64,000 bases of DNA, taken from Rhodothermales bacterium (lineage in GTDB: Bacteria > Bacteroidota > Rhodothermia > Rhodothermales > Bin80). The notes beneath the pieces were generated by a model. It was not told where the DNA came from. It searched no databases and was given only the letters and a program-made list of their open reading frames with translations. The stretch spans positions 755,246 to 819,245 of the forward strand of contig CATQHT010000003.1 in the NCBI GenBank assembly GCA_958296045.1. Reading direction: 5' to 3'. Both the position numbers and the translations under genes were made by a program. Below, piece by piece: positions 34,913 through 45,215 of this stretch. Each line of letters begins with the position of its first letter. Position 1 is the first letter of the stretch.

Positions 34913-37900
34913 CCGCAGAACCTGTTGAGACTGCAGCTGACCTGATGCTTGAGCTGGCAAGCAACGCAGCATCCTCCGCTGCCGATGCGTTTGCCAACTG
35001 GCGTCTGGATGTGGCCGAGCGCGTCTTTCTGCCCCTCAGAGAGCTGGCAAAGGCGGCTGCCTACCATCATTCCCAGATCGTGGATGGGCTGCCCAGCGAA
35101 TTGAGCGCTTCGGCGGTCCAGGCCTGTCGCCGCACAACGCTGGAAGCAGTCCTGACACCCCTGGCAGCGAGGTTGGCTGCGGTCAACCCTGACACCGACC
35201 CGGACGACGGTGGCGCAGCGCTCACTAGGTCCTTGACGAAGATTGCAAAAAGCGCCGCGAATCGGGTTACGCTTACGATGCGACTGCCGCTGTATTCATC
35301 TCGGGAATTCGGCAGGCGCCGGATTATCTGGCAGCACGCTGCTCGGTGGCAACACATCGTGGCAGCGAGGTGGCGGACAACTTTTCGCAGACCCTCCCGG
35401 CCACCGGTTCGTCATGTCCCTCTGCGACAGCTGCTGATGTTCCACGCGCATGTTCGAGCACACCAGACGGTCACCACCATCAGGATAGAGTGGCGTCAGC
35501 ATGCAGCTAGGCTGATCGAGCAGCTAGCTACCGCCGTCGATACATGGACGCGCTCCATCCTATCACTTGAGCACCGAATCGAAGATGGCTCCGCGTCGGA
35601 ATTGCCGCTGGAGGCGCTCATTGGCGATGATCACTCGATCGACTTAGCACCGGGCACCGTCCGCGGCAGCCCAGGTGCCTTGGCCGACGCAGCAATGGCC
35701 CTGCAGGCCGCACTGGATGAAGTGGCCGCCTGCGCTACACTGCCGGAAGCAGGTGGCCACGGCGCAGTGGAGCAAGATGTCGACGCACTCCGCAACGACT
35801 TTGCCATCGCTGGCACGGTGCTCCTAAGGTCCAAAGAGCGGCGTGTTTCAGATCGGAACTCACGGGTTGCCCCCGACAACGCGCGCACGCGATACGACTT
35901 GTCATGTGCGCAGATAGATCATTGCCTGCGCACGCTGCGCCTGCGGGACGCGCTGGTCGGCTTGCGACGCATGCTTCTGTCCGAGGTGGCAGAGCACGTC
36001 ACTAAGCCCCTATTCCATGCTCTCGGCGAAGCAGCAAAGCTGCTCGGTGAGGTGCACGACCCGGTGACAGGCAAAGATGCTGCAGCCCTGCCCGCCGCAT
36101 TGGAAGCAATGCGCTCTGATGTGCTAGAACCTGTGCGGGCCGCACTGCTACGGCCGCCCAGCGTAGCCGATGCGCTAGAAGAGCTTCATGCTCCAGGCCA
36201 GCCGCAGTGGGATACGCTCATGAAACTGGTTGCGATGTGGCCTGAAGTTTCTGAGCTCCCACGTCAGAGCCTTACAACCGCGCAGTGGATGCCACAGGGC
36301 GCCACCCGAAGGCGCAGGTTCGGGCACGAATTAGTGCTACTGTTAACGCCATGGCCCTCGAGCCTAGCCGCAAGCGCTGCACTGCTTAAGCGTTCGCTGA
36401 GGCGCGCATGGCAGCGCACGGAAGAGATCCCGGGCATCTTGGAATTCAGCCTCAGCGCGGCGCTACATGAATTGGAAACAGACCAGAACGCCCACTCTGC
36501 AGTCCTGAAGGCCAGAAAGCTGGTGCGCGAAGGAATCAGCCGCACCGTGCTAGCGCTGGATCACTTGGCTGCGTCGCTGAATGACTCATGGCAGCACTTT
36601 GTACAGAGTGCCTTTGCCACCGCGCTCCGGGACTGGCAGGTTATGTGGCGTGTGCTTCTCACCGAAGCCGACCTGGGGCATTATGGCCGGCTGATATGGG
36701 CGCGCGCGGGCCGCCGGCGTCGGCAAATCGAGACCAGGCTGCGGCGGCGTGCCCAAACCGTCCACGGATCAGCGGGGCGTGTGCTGCGCACAGGTCGCCA
36801 GAGAGCCGCTGCACTGATCGAACAAGGACGTACGGCGATTGGCGCTGCCGAGATTGCAGAGAACTCCAGGCTGCGTGCGCTGGAAACCGTAGGCCCCGGC
36901 GCAATGCGGGACCTCAGAGCACGCCTCCCGCTAGTCTATCATAAGCTATTCGACTTCGAGGCAGTATCCGAACCGTGGCTCCTGGCTGGACGACAGAGTG
37001 ATCTGCGCGTGCTGCGCAACCATGTGGCGCATTGGAATACGCGGCGCGCCGGTGGCTGCCTCGTCCTCCCCATGGCTCCAGGAAGCGGAGGGACAAGCCT
37101 ACTGTCTGCACTCGCTGCTGGGCTGGAGAGCCCGGTCACTAGGCTTACACTCAATGCACGTCCCCACAGCTTTTCGGGACTGGCCATGACGATTGCTTCG
37201 GCCTTCGGCCTCAAAGCAACGACGCTGGAAGCACTTGAGGCGGAGCTATTGGCCGGGGTTCCGCAAACCTGCCTGATTGACAACCTCGAGCACATCATGC
37301 TCCGCACCTACGGTGGCGTGGAGCTGATGCACCGGTTCCTTCACCTAATGGCTCGGACAGACAGCCGAGTCTGCTGGATCGCATCCGTCAGCGACCTCGC
37401 ATGGCAGTACCTGGCTAGCGTCCTGGGGCACTCAGCCAGCCTCGTGTCCGCACACAACGTGACGGCGATTAATAGTCCGATACTAGACAATATCGTCATG
37501 ACCCGACACAAGCGAAGCGGCCTGCAGCTGACGTTTGCCAAACCAGATTCAACGCCGGCGCTGCTATCCAGAAAGCTTAGGCGAGCCGCAAACGAAGAAG
37601 ACCGGCAGGCACTCTTGCGCCACCACTTTTTTGAGCGCCTCTTTCTCCAGTGCGGCTCTAACGTGATGCTTGCTCTGGCATCATGGCTGCAGTCGGTCAC
37701 CTTTAAGGGCAACTCTGCGTTCGTCACGGACCCAGCCGCTTATCACTTCCGGTTTCTGAAGTCCTTCGGACTAGAGCACCGCTTTGCGATGAAGGCCTTT
37801 CTGATGCACCATTCGCTGTCGCCAGACGAACACACAGCCGTCCTGCGTACCACGCCCGAGCAAAGCGCCACCGTGCTGCAGGCGCTTCTGAACTTTGACA

Positions 37901-38040
37901 TCATCGTGCCGTATGGACTTGCTCTGACCCGGCTGGATTCCGTCGCCAACAGGGTGGCCTGCAAGTTCCGCTACCGCCTCCATCCGCTTCTCGTGCACCC
38001 CATCCGCCAGCTTCTTAGGCAAGAGAATATCGTCCATTAG
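34909..38040 (+). CDS. 1043-aa helical protein with a putative P-loop ATPase domain, coupled to MscS
   Basis: Starts at GTG 34909, overlapping the MscS stop. No signal peptide. Residues 1-700 are long, Arg/Ala-rich helices without recognisable motifs. At ~722 there is a Walker A-like APGSGGTSLLSALAAG followed by QTCLIDNLEHIML (Walker B-like, ~787) and a sensor-like VCWIASVSDLAW; the C-terminus continues with winged-helix-like parts. The P-loop lacks the usual GK(S/T) lysine (GGTS), so hydrolysis may be weak or absent. A large cytosolic NTPase-like partner for a membrane channel suggests a gated effector pair, but I know no named family for it. Confidence 0.65.
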   Translation: MTAEPVETAADLMLELASNAASSAADAFANWRLDVAERVFLPLRELAKAAAYHHSQIVDGLPSELSASAVQACRRTTLEAVLTPLAARLAAVNPDTDPDDGGAALTRSLTKIAKSAANRVTLTMRLPLYSSREFGRRRIIWQHAARWQHIVAARWRTTFRRPSRPPVRHVPLRQLLMFHAHVRAHQTVTTIRIEWRQHAARLIEQLATAVDTWTRSILSLEHRIEDGSASELPLEALIGDDHSIDLAPGTVRGSPGALADAAMALQAALDEVAACATLPEAGGHGAVEQDVDALRNDFAIAGTVLLRSKERRVSDRNSRVAPDNARTRYDLSCAQIDHCLRTLRLRDALVGLRRMLLSEVAEHVTKPLFHALGEAAKLLGEVHDPVTGKDAAALPAALEAMRSDVLEPVRAALLRPPSVADALEELHAPGQPQWDTLMKLVAMWPEVSELPRQSLTTAQWMPQGATRRRRFGHELVLLLTPWPSSLAASAALLKRSLRRAWQRTEEIPGILEFSLSAALHELETDQNAHSAVLKARKLVREGISRTVLALDHLAASLNDSWQHFVQSAFATALRDWQVMWRVLLTEADLGHYGRLIWARAGRRRRQIETRLRRRAQTVHGSAGRVLRTGRQRAAALIEQGRTAIGAAEIAENSRLRALETVGPGAMRDLRARLPLVYHKLFDFEAVSEPWLLAGRQSDLRVLRNHVAHWNTRRAGGCLVLPMAPGSGGTSLLSALAAGLESPVTRLTLNARPHSFSGLAMTIASAFGLKATTLEALEAELLAGVPQTCLIDNLEHIMLRTYGGVELMHRFLHLMARTDSRVCWIASVSDLAWQYLASVLGHSASLVSAHNVTAINSPILDNIVMTRHKRSGLQLTFAKPDSTPALLSRKLRRAANEEDRQALLRHHFFERLFLQCGSNVMLALASWLQSVTFKGNSAFVTDPAAYHFRFLKSFGLEHRFAMKAFLMHHSLSPDEHTAVLRTTPEQSATVLQALLNFDIIVPYGLALTRLDSVANRVACKFRYRLHPLLVHPIRQLLRQENIVH

Positions 38041-38046
38041 GTGCTG

Positions 38047-40596
38047 TCAGCGGCGGGCCTGCTGAGCCTCAACTACAAGCGACTCATATACCTGCGCAGC
38101 TTCGCGAAATTCCCCCAGCACGTGCGCCTTCTCATCTGGTGTGCGCCAGCCTGGATGCTCCCTGGCCATTGCGGTGAGCTTGTCAACCCATCGGGCGAAG
38201 TAGGCAGCCGACGCTGACGATCGTACCGGCTGATCGTCGACGAATACCCAAACGGGGTTCGTAGTCGCCTGCAGAAAGATGTCGTCGATCGGATGATAGG
38301 CGTCGTCAGAGAATGCCTGAAGTGTGATCCACTCGCTCCGATCGATCTGCACCTCGCGCGCGAATACGATCTTCAGATAGACAGAATCCTCATATGCGGT
38401 TTCCGCCGCCATCCACTCCTCTTCCAGACTAATCACCCGGCCTCCAACAAGCAGCTGCGGAGGCTCCACTGGCGCGAACGCCTGCACCATACCACGCACG
38501 GTAACCATTCCGCCGCCCGCCGGAAGATGTATCTCGCCGCCGATACCCACATCGTTCACCGACAGCGCAAGCAGCGGGCCATTGGTGACAAACATGGATC
38601 CCTGTCTGATGGCTTGGATCCAGCCGTCCCAGCTCAACCCTTCCGGCATATGCGCATAAGCACGCATCTGGCCGATGATGGCCGTGCGATGCAGGTTGCT
38701 GATGGCATCCTCGCCTCCTACAGCTGTTAAGCGAAAACCATTGCTGAGCGCGTGGTGCCACACGTCGTAGGCCGCCCAGCCTGCTCCTGACACCAGCTCA
38801 TGGTAATCCAGCGTTCCCAGCGCCAGATCGACCGGAAACGCCTTCGCCACCCCAAGATTCGATTCCAACGGATCTTCATCGCCCCAGAAAGGATGCACAT
38901 ATGCGCCGAGTGCCCCCTGCTTTCTGGCCAGCCTGAAAATCTGCGTGTTGGAAGGGTACAAACTCTCGATCGCCGTTCCCTCGTAGCCGGTGGTAAAGGG
39001 AGATATCAGATGCTCCGTCAGGTTGATCAGCGAGATATGTCCGTAAAAGGGCGGGCGGTACTCCTCGTTAAAATAGAGCACATAGTCGCTGCCTTCTTCC
39101 GGCGCGCCGGTGAAATACTGGTAGTCGAGGATGCGGTTGTCCTTGTTTGCTACGAGCTCCCCAATAACATGCAGGTGCTCAGCGCGCGCCATAAACACCA
39201 GGTTATCCGGCGTGTTGTGGAGGTTACCGCCATAATTCATATGGACATGGTTGCTGCCGCTGTACCAGTCTTCGGCCTCCAAGTCGGCCATCTGGTTCAG
39301 GGCCATCGCTAAGCGTGTGGTGTCACCGCTCTCAACACTTATCGCAGCTGCCACGGGTATGTGCTCAAATCCGTGCATAGCCTCCACTACCCACTCACCT
39401 GCGGGCAGCGTCAGGCCAAATGATCCCCTAGAGTGAAAAAAGTGCTCCCCCAGCCGTCCTTGGCGATGATAGGCGTCCCGCGGCGCAATGAACCGACGGT
39501 CTCCACCATGCCACTCGTAGAGATAGATGCGCGTGGGAAGTCGCTCTCCTGTCGCCGCACTTAAGGTTGTCACCTCCAGGTGGCCGGGAGTTTCCATCCA
39601 GTGCAACGTGTCTAGTGGCACAGGAATGTCGCGGCCGCCAAAAGTCTGCAGCAACCTCAGATGCGGCAGGCCGCCCTTGTTGGAGATATAGACGATCTGG
39701 TGACCGTCTGGCGAAAAGCGCGGATGAAAATGGTCCCACTCGCCAAAGGTCATCTTGTAGGGCTCCCCTCCGCGCACCGGAAGCACGAAAAGGTTATTAA
39801 ACTGGCCGCCAAGATGAGAGCTGTAGATGAAGCGGGTGCCGTCGGACGCGATGTCCGCACGCGCGCGGTACAGGGTTTCTTCTTTGTGGACCAGCTCCGC
39901 CTCCGCCATCGCATCTTCGCGCGCCGGGACACGCCAGAAACCTCCCGATCCGAGCGGGATACCCCGATTTGAAAGTATCAGCAGCGTATCGCCATCCGGC
40001 TCCCACGCCGGTTGGATGTGCAGATCATAGTCCCCGAAGTACAGGCGGCTGCGTCCGAACCGATGATCATGTGTGACCTGTACCTCTGTCGCGTCTGCCA
40101 GATTCCTGACAAACACGTTGAAGTACCCATTGGGGCTGGTGGAGACGTAGGCCAGTCGGGACCCGTCTGGCGAAAATGCCGGGTCCACATTCACATGCGC
40201 GTTATCTGTGATGGGCGTAATCTGACCCGTTACCAGGTCCAGAAGGCGCACGTTGATGGAGTATCCGTCGTCCGCAGTGAATGCGAGGTGTGTGCCTGCT
40301 GGTGCAAACTCGGGTGATGACAGGTATTCTTTAGCGCGTGCCACCTCCTGGGCGGACCCACTTCCAGGCTCGGTAAGCCAGATGGAGCCATGCATGGAAA
40401 ACGCCAGCGTCTGGCCATCTGGGGACCATGCGGGCCACCACGGCTGACTGCCGCCTGGCGGCGGAAGGTAGAAGTTGACCATGTAGTTGCCACCTGTCCT
40501 GGCATTTTCGTAACGCGGCACTTGCTCGGCGGGATACACCGCGCACTCGGGGGCCACCAGGAGGCCTGCCAGCATCAGGGGCCAGAGCCATTTCAT
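38047..40596 (-). CDS. CehA/McbA-family metallohydrolase with N-terminal beta-propeller
   Basis: About 850 aa from ATG 40596 (MKWLWPLMLAGLLVAPECAV), which gives a clean signal peptide; the open frame continues upstream without merit. Residues ~30-400 are PD40/WD40-like repeats as in TolB (WWPAWSPDGQTLAF, PEFAPAGTHLAFTADD, PAFSPDGSRLAYVS, PRFSPDGHQIVYISNKG). The C-terminal half is the CehA/PHP-like domain (DWYSGSNHVHMNYGGN, LHVIGELVANKDN, GAYVHPFWGDEDP, GGEDAISN). Secreted or periplasmic. Divergent from the GH4 gene (53 bp between starts) and convergent with the ATPase gene (6 bp between stops). The substrate is probably a sugar-linked ester or phosphate, judged only from the neighbours. Confidence 0.8.
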   Translation of the reverse strand: MKWLWPLMLAGLLVAPECAVYPAEQVPRYENARTGGNYMVNFYLPPPGGSQPWWPAWSPDGQTLAFSMHGSIWLTEPGSGSAQEVARAKEYLSSPEFAPAGTHLAFTADDGYSINVRLLDLVTGQITPITDNAHVNVDPAFSPDGSRLAYVSTSPNGYFNVFVRNLADATEVQVTHDHRFGRSRLYFGDYDLHIQPAWEPDGDTLLILSNRGIPLGSGGFWRVPAREDAMAEAELVHKEETLYRARADIASDGTRFIYSSHLGGQFNNLFVLPVRGGEPYKMTFGEWDHFHPRFSPDGHQIVYISNKGGLPHLRLLQTFGGRDIPVPLDTLHWMETPGHLEVTTLSAATGERLPTRIYLYEWHGGDRRFIAPRDAYHRQGRLGEHFFHSRGSFGLTLPAGEWVVEAMHGFEHIPVAAAISVESGDTTRLAMALNQMADLEAEDWYSGSNHVHMNYGGNLHNTPDNLVFMARAEHLHVIGELVANKDNRILDYQYFTGAPEEGSDYVLYFNEEYRPPFYGHISLINLTEHLISPFTTGYEGTAIESLYPSNTQIFRLARKQGALGAYVHPFWGDEDPLESNLGVAKAFPVDLALGTLDYHELVSGAGWAAYDVWHHALSNGFRLTAVGGEDAISNLHRTAIIGQMRAYAHMPEGLSWDGWIQAIRQGSMFVTNGPLLALSVNDVGIGGEIHLPAGGGMVTVRGMVQAFAPVEPPQLLVGGRVISLEEEWMAAETAYEDSVYLKIVFAREVQIDRSEWITLQAFSDDAYHPIDDIFLQATTNPVWVFVDDQPVRSSASAAYFARWVDKLTAMAREHPGWRTPDEKAHVLGEFREAAQVYESLVVEAQQARR

Positions 40597-40649
40597 AGGA
40601 TGATGGTCATTTGTCCCTACCTTTACGGACGATTCGTGAAGCGCACCTA
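40597..40649. promoter_or_regulatory. Short divergent promoter region, CehA-like gene and GH4 gene
   Basis: Only 53 bp separate the two start codons, so both promoters must overlap here or within the coding ends. This couples the two genes in regulation. No operator palindrome stands out. Confidence 0.4.
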
Positions 40650-41990
40650 ATGAAAATAACCCTAGTAGGCGCTGGCAGCCAGCAGTTCGGGCCTGCAACC
40701 ATCCGGGACATCTTGCTCAGCGACGCCATCTGCGGGCAGGAGCTGGAGGTCGCACTCATGGATATCAGCCCTGATCCGTTGCCATCTATGCAGGCATATG
40801 CCAAGCGTGTTGCAGTTAAGCTGGGCCGCACGCCTATTGTAACGTGTACCACGGACATCAATGAGGCAGTCAGCGAGGCCGACTTTGTCGTCACGGCCAT
40901 CGAGATCCGTCGTTACCACCACTGGGCACAGGATTTCCACCTGCCGCGCCAGTACGGTTTTAACCAGATCTACGGAGAGAATGGCGGTCCAGGCGGATTG
41001 TTTCACGCGCTCCGCAACATGGGGCCTTCACTGCGTATCGCGCGCGCTATGGAGCGGCATTGCCCGCAGGCTTGGCTGCTCAACTACACCAACCCGCTCA
41101 CCAAGCTCTGTCAACTGCTTTCTACCCAATCCCGGATCCGCACCGTCGGACTCTGTCACGGGGTCTTCGCGGGCAAAACGCAGCTTAGTCGGCTGCTGCA
41201 GATCCCGCTGGATGAGATTGATGCCCGCGCGAGCGGGCTAAACCACATCACATGGTTTCAATCCATCACCCATCGCAAGTCGGGCGAGAACCTGTACCCT
41301 CGGCTACACGCTAAGGAGCGCGTAGCAGACCCTTTGAGCGAATGGGATGAGATCGCCCTGAGCCGCATCCTGTTTCGCACGTTCGGCCTGTATCCGTCGC
41401 CCGGCACCAACCATATTGGAGAGTATATCGGTTGGGCGCAGGAGTTTCTTGGGAGCAGCCTGCTGCAGTTCTACTACGACCCGATGGACGGCCACCCTTG
41501 GGAAACCGGCAAGACACCTCCTTGGATCTACAACTTGCATGAGGCTGCGCTGGATCGGCCGCTGTTCGGCGATGGCAAGCCGCGCGGCGCAAATACGGAA
41601 GAAGCGATAGCGCCTTCTGGTGAGCTCGCCATTCCCATCATCGAAGGGCTGCGTTGCGGGCGACCGCAGAGGCTGGATGCCGTCAACGTACCCAACGAAG
41701 GCGCGGTCCCGGGACTGCCTGATGACGCGATCGTTGAGGTTCCAGCCAAGGTGGACCAGGATGGTCTGCACCCCACCCCCATGCCGCCGCTTCCAGAATG
41801 CGTGCAGGCGATTCTCAGGCTTCAGGTCAGTATCAACCGCCTTCTGGTAGAAGCCTTTTGCGAAGAATCCCGCGCCAAGCTACTCCAGGCCGTGCTCTTG
41901 GATCCTTCTACGCGCTCGTACCGCCAAGCCGCATCGCTCGTAAATGCGATGTGCACGCTGCAGTCTGACGTCCTGCCTCCCCTCAGATAG
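40650..41990 (+). CDS. Glycoside hydrolase family 4 (alpha-galactosidase/alpha-glucosidase type)
   Basis: About 446 aa from ATG 40650 (MKITLVGAGSQQFGPATIRDIL), the canonical NAD-binding start of GH4 enzymes. Other family marks are ALMDISPDPL, FVVTAIEIRRYHHWAQDF, GENGGPGGLFHALRNM, WLLNYTNPLTKLCQ, the metal-site GLCHGVF and GLNHITWFQ. GH4 enzymes use NAD+ and Mn2+ and an oxidation-elimination mechanism on alpha- or beta-glycosides. Cytosolic, no signal peptide. It precedes susC/susD on the same strand and likely acts on sugars imported by them. Confidence 0.9.
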   Translation: MKITLVGAGSQQFGPATIRDILLSDAICGQELEVALMDISPDPLPSMQAYAKRVAVKLGRTPIVTCTTDINEAVSEADFVVTAIEIRRYHHWAQDFHLPRQYGFNQIYGENGGPGGLFHALRNMGPSLRIARAMERHCPQAWLLNYTNPLTKLCQLLSTQSRIRTVGLCHGVFAGKTQLSRLLQIPLDEIDARASGLNHITWFQSITHRKSGENLYPRLHAKERVADPLSEWDEIALSRILFRTFGLYPSPGTNHIGEYIGWAQEFLGSSLLQFYYDPMDGHPWETGKTPPWIYNLHEAALDRPLFGDGKPRGANTEEAIAPSGELAIPIIEGLRCGRPQRLDAVNVPNEGAVPGLPDDAIVEVPAKVDQDGLHPTPMPPLPECVQAILRLQVSINRLLVEAFCEESRAKLLQAVLLDPSTRSYRQAASLVNAMCTLQSDVLPPLR

Positions 41991-42170
41991 GTCTGCCTCT
42001 TCACAGGGATGGGCCAAGGCACTTGCATGACGGTGTTTGGGAAGGCGGGCGGCACTTGGCTTGAAATTGCATTTCCTTAACCGTAGCTTGTGTTTCGAAA
42101 CCGCTTCGTCGGTATTACTCATACGCGGCGGTCTTTCGCTGAGTGCCAACACACAAATAAATTCAAGAGC
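41991..42170 (+). promoter_or_regulatory. Leader region of the susCD operon
   Basis: 180 bp between GH4 and SusC with no gene. It contains CTTGAAATTGCATTT (42059-42073) and an A/T-rich part before the ATG at 42171. The upstream frame extension of SusC in this interval is not conserved-looking. Confidence 0.35.
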
Positions 42171-45100
42171 ATGAAGGGCAGACAATACCACTTTTTGCTT
42201 GCGGCAGTTCTTCTTCTGCTGCAACCTGCGGTCACGTTCGCGCAGGGGCAGGTTACTGGCACCGTCCGGGACGCCGTCACCGCAGAGCCGCTGCCGGGAG
42301 TGAACGTGTTCGTCCGGGGCACGACGATCGGTACGGCAACCGACCTATCGGGTAATTATGCGCTGGCCGTTCCCTCCCTCCAGGATACGCTGGTCTTTTC
42401 CTATATCGGCTACGAACTGGCTGAGATGCCCATCGGCGGGCAGACTCAGATCGATATGATGCTGCAGGAAACCACGTATTCCATCGGCGAGGAGCTTGTC
42501 GTAACAGGGTACGGCTCGCAGGAACGCCGGACCATCACCGGGTCGGTATCTAACCTGGACGAAGGGGACTTCGTCTCGGGCAACGTGAATTCCCCAGCCG
42601 AGCTGATTCAAGGTAAAGTGGCTGGGCTTCAGATCACTACGCGCAGCGGGAACCCCAACGACAACATTGAGGTTCGGCTACGCGGCATTTCCTCCTTCGG
42701 CGCTAACCAGTCGCCTCTGGTGGTGGTTGATGGCGTAGTCGGCGCGTCGCTGGAGAATCTCGACACCAACGACATTCAGAGCATCGACGTGCTAAAGGAT
42801 GCCTCCGCTGCGGCCATCTACGGCACTCGCGGCTCGGCTGGCGTGATCCTAGTTACCACAAAGCAGGGAGAAGCCAGGCGTGGCGTGTCCGTGGATTACC
42901 ACGCATACTACACGTTTGAAGGCATCGAAAACAAGCTTGAGGTCCTCACAGGAGACGAATACCGTCAGCTTTCCCTGGACACCGAGTTGAATGCGCCGGA
43001 CCTGGGCCACAACACGGTGTGGTTTGAAGAGGTCACCCAGGAAGGATCCAACATGGTGCACAACCTGGCCCTTTCTGGAGGCAACGAAAACACGGTGTAC
43101 CGCGTCAGCGGCAACTTCCGTGACCGCAACGGCATTCAGCGCTATACCGGTTTCCAGGAAATCAGCGGACGCCTCAACCTGACGCAGTGGGCGCTCGGTC
43201 ACAACCTGGAATTCACTATTCAGCTCGCTGGCACGACCAAGGAGCAGAATTTTGGGTTTGCCGACGCCTTCAAGTTTGCCGGTATCATGAATCCCACGGC
43301 ACCGATTAGGGAAAGCGGGTTTGAGAACACCGGCGGTTACTTTGAGCAGCCGCTGTTTAACTACTTCAACCCGGTCGCCATCATCGAAGAGGGTCAGCGC
43401 CTGGGTGAACGCAAACAGTATAGCGGTTCGTTTCGCGGCGAATACAACTTCGGCGGTTTCAGCCCGGCCCTGGAGGGATTGTCGTTTGCGATGAGTTATT
43501 CCTATCAGACGCTAGACCAGGTCAATCGCAACTTCTATTCCCGTCAGCACAAGGTGCGCGGTGGTGCAACGGCCGCGTCACGCGGACCCGGGCTTGCGGA
43601 GCAGCTCTATCTTGACAGCAGCAGTGAGCTGTTTGAAACCACGCTGCACCTCTCCCGCGACTACGGCACGATGGGACTGGAGGCTATCGCCGGGTATTCG
43701 TTCAACGACTTCGTTGATGAGGGTTTCAATGTTGGCGGCGGCGACTTTATCGCCGATGACGTCACCTGGAACAACTTCTCCTTTGCGCAGGACTTCAGCC
43801 AGGGCGAAGCGTCGGTCGGAAGTTTCAGGAGCACGCACCGCCTTATCGGTTTCTTCGGGCGGGCCAACCTGAACTATGACGGCGCGTACTTCTTCAACGC
43901 CAGCGTGCGCCAGGAAGGCTCATCCCGCTTCGGCGTAGACAACAAGTGGGGCTTATTCTGGTCGGCGGGCCTTGGTCTGGAGTTCACCGAGCTCGCAGAG
44001 ATTCCGGGTATGAACAGCCTGCGCCTGAGGGCATCTATCGGCAAGACAGGGCAGGATGCGCCCAGCAGCGGACTTTCGCTGCAGCGCTTTGCGCCAGCTG
44101 GCAACTTCTTTGTTAACGGCGCTTTCATCCAGAGCTTCGGGCCTGTCAGCAACGCGAACCCCAACCTCAAGTGGGAAGAGAAGACCGAAATCAACATCGG
44201 GATCGACTTTGCGCTAGCGGACGAGCGGTTCAGCGGACGCTTGGACTGGTACAATGCCACCACGAGCGACCTGCTCTTTGAGGTCGGCGTGCCGGTGCCG
44301 CCGAATCTTTTTCCCACCACATGGACAAACGTGGGCGAGCTTTCCACCAGCGGTCTGGAGTATTCCTTTGACTTCGACGTCCTCGACGGAACTGGCGGCG
44401 GTCTGAGCTGGAATACAGGGCTGGTGGGTTCCATGTACGGCGAAACGATGCTCAACGAGTATCTGACCGATGAGGTGCAGTATCTGGCCAGCCCGGGATC
44501 GCCGGGACTCAACAACCCGGACCTGATCCGGATCAAACAGGGCGAGCCTATCGGTCAGCTGTGGGGGCCACAATTTTCGCGTATCGGCGACAATGGCGAG
44601 TGGCTGTTTCTCAAGCCGGACGGGACCGAGGTCGAGTATGGCGGACTCACGTTCCCGGATGATGAGCAGATCCTGGGCAATGGCCTCCCCGACTACCAGA
44701 TCGGCTGGACGAACTCCATGCGCTTTGGAGACATTGACTTCGGATTCTTTATTGAAGGCGTATTTGGGCATCAGCTCGCGAACATGTTCAGCCTGTTCTA
44801 TACAGCGCCCAAGCAAATTTCGTCGTACAACGTCCTTAAGGACGCCTTCGACCTGAAGGCTCTCAAAGACGACCCGCGGTGGTCCAGCTACTACGTCGAG
44901 AACGCTGACTATGTGCGAATCAACAACGCGAGCATTGGATACACGGTCCCGATGTCGGCGCTGGCTGCGGGGCCATTGCGGCGGCTGCGCATCTATCTGG
45001 CGGTAAACAACTTGGCTACTTTCACCGGGTACAGTGGTCTTAACCCCCAGGTGCGCTATGTAGATTACAACCAGGGACAGTCTGAGCAAGGCTCGAGCGG

Positions 45101-45185
45101 CGGCTCACTGGCGCCAGGGATTGAGCGCAGGATAGAGTGGTTTACGACGCGCTCGTTCAGCTTTGGCGTAAACATGAACTTTTAG
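42171..45185 (+). CDS. susC: SusC/RagA-family TonB-linked outer-membrane transporter
   Basis: About 1004 aa from ATG 42171 (MKGRQYHFLLAAVLLLL), with a signal peptide ending near AQGQ. A CarboxypepD_reg-like domain follows (VTGTVRDAVTAEPLPGVNVFVRG), then the plug (VVTGYGSQERRTITGSVS, VDGVVGASLENLDTNDIQSIDVLKDA, YGTRGSAGVILVTTK) and a long 22-strand beta-barrel ending in Phe (FGVNMNF). It imports oligosaccharide-like substrates through the outer membrane with a SusD lid, encoded immediately downstream. The stop at 45183-45185 touches the SusD frame. Confidence 0.95.
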   Translation: MKGRQYHFLLAAVLLLLQPAVTFAQGQVTGTVRDAVTAEPLPGVNVFVRGTTIGTATDLSGNYALAVPSLQDTLVFSYIGYELAEMPIGGQTQIDMMLQETTYSIGEELVVTGYGSQERRTITGSVSNLDEGDFVSGNVNSPAELIQGKVAGLQITTRSGNPNDNIEVRLRGISSFGANQSPLVVVDGVVGASLENLDTNDIQSIDVLKDASAAAIYGTRGSAGVILVTTKQGEARRGVSVDYHAYYTFEGIENKLEVLTGDEYRQLSLDTELNAPDLGHNTVWFEEVTQEGSNMVHNLALSGGNENTVYRVSGNFRDRNGIQRYTGFQEISGRLNLTQWALGHNLEFTIQLAGTTKEQNFGFADAFKFAGIMNPTAPIRESGFENTGGYFEQPLFNYFNPVAIIEEGQRLGERKQYSGSFRGEYNFGGFSPALEGLSFAMSYSYQTLDQVNRNFYSRQHKVRGGATAASRGPGLAEQLYLDSSSELFETTLHLSRDYGTMGLEAIAGYSFNDFVDEGFNVGGGDFIADDVTWNNFSFAQDFSQGEASVGSFRSTHRLIGFFGRANLNYDGAYFFNASVRQEGSSRFGVDNKWGLFWSAGLGLEFTELAEIPGMNSLRLRASIGKTGQDAPSSGLSLQRFAPAGNFFVNGAFIQSFGPVSNANPNLKWEEKTEINIGIDFALADERFSGRLDWYNATTSDLLFEVGVPVPPNLFPTTWTNVGELSTSGLEYSFDFDVLDGTGGGLSWNTGLVGSMYGETMLNEYLTDEVQYLASPGSPGLNNPDLIRIKQGEPIGQLWGPQFSRIGDNGEWLFLKPDGTEVEYGGLTFPDDEQILGNGLPDYQIGWTNSMRFGDIDFGFFIEGVFGHQLANMFSLFYTAPKQISSYNVLKDAFDLKALKDDPRWSSYYVENADYVRINNASIGYTVPMSALAAGPLRRLRIYLAVNNLATFTGYSGLNPQVRYVDYNQGQSEQGSSGGSLAPGIERRIEWFTTRSFSFGVNMNF

Positions 45186-45201
45186 ATGATGTCCAACAAA
45201 C

Positions 45202-45208
45202 AAGGAGG
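45202..45208 (+). promoter_or_regulatory. Shine-Dalgarno sequence for susD
   Basis: AAGGAGG, seven bases before GTG 45216. It decides the start of susD: the two ATGs at 45186-45191 lie upstream of this site. Confidence 0.6.
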
Positions 45209-45215
45209 CACCCTC

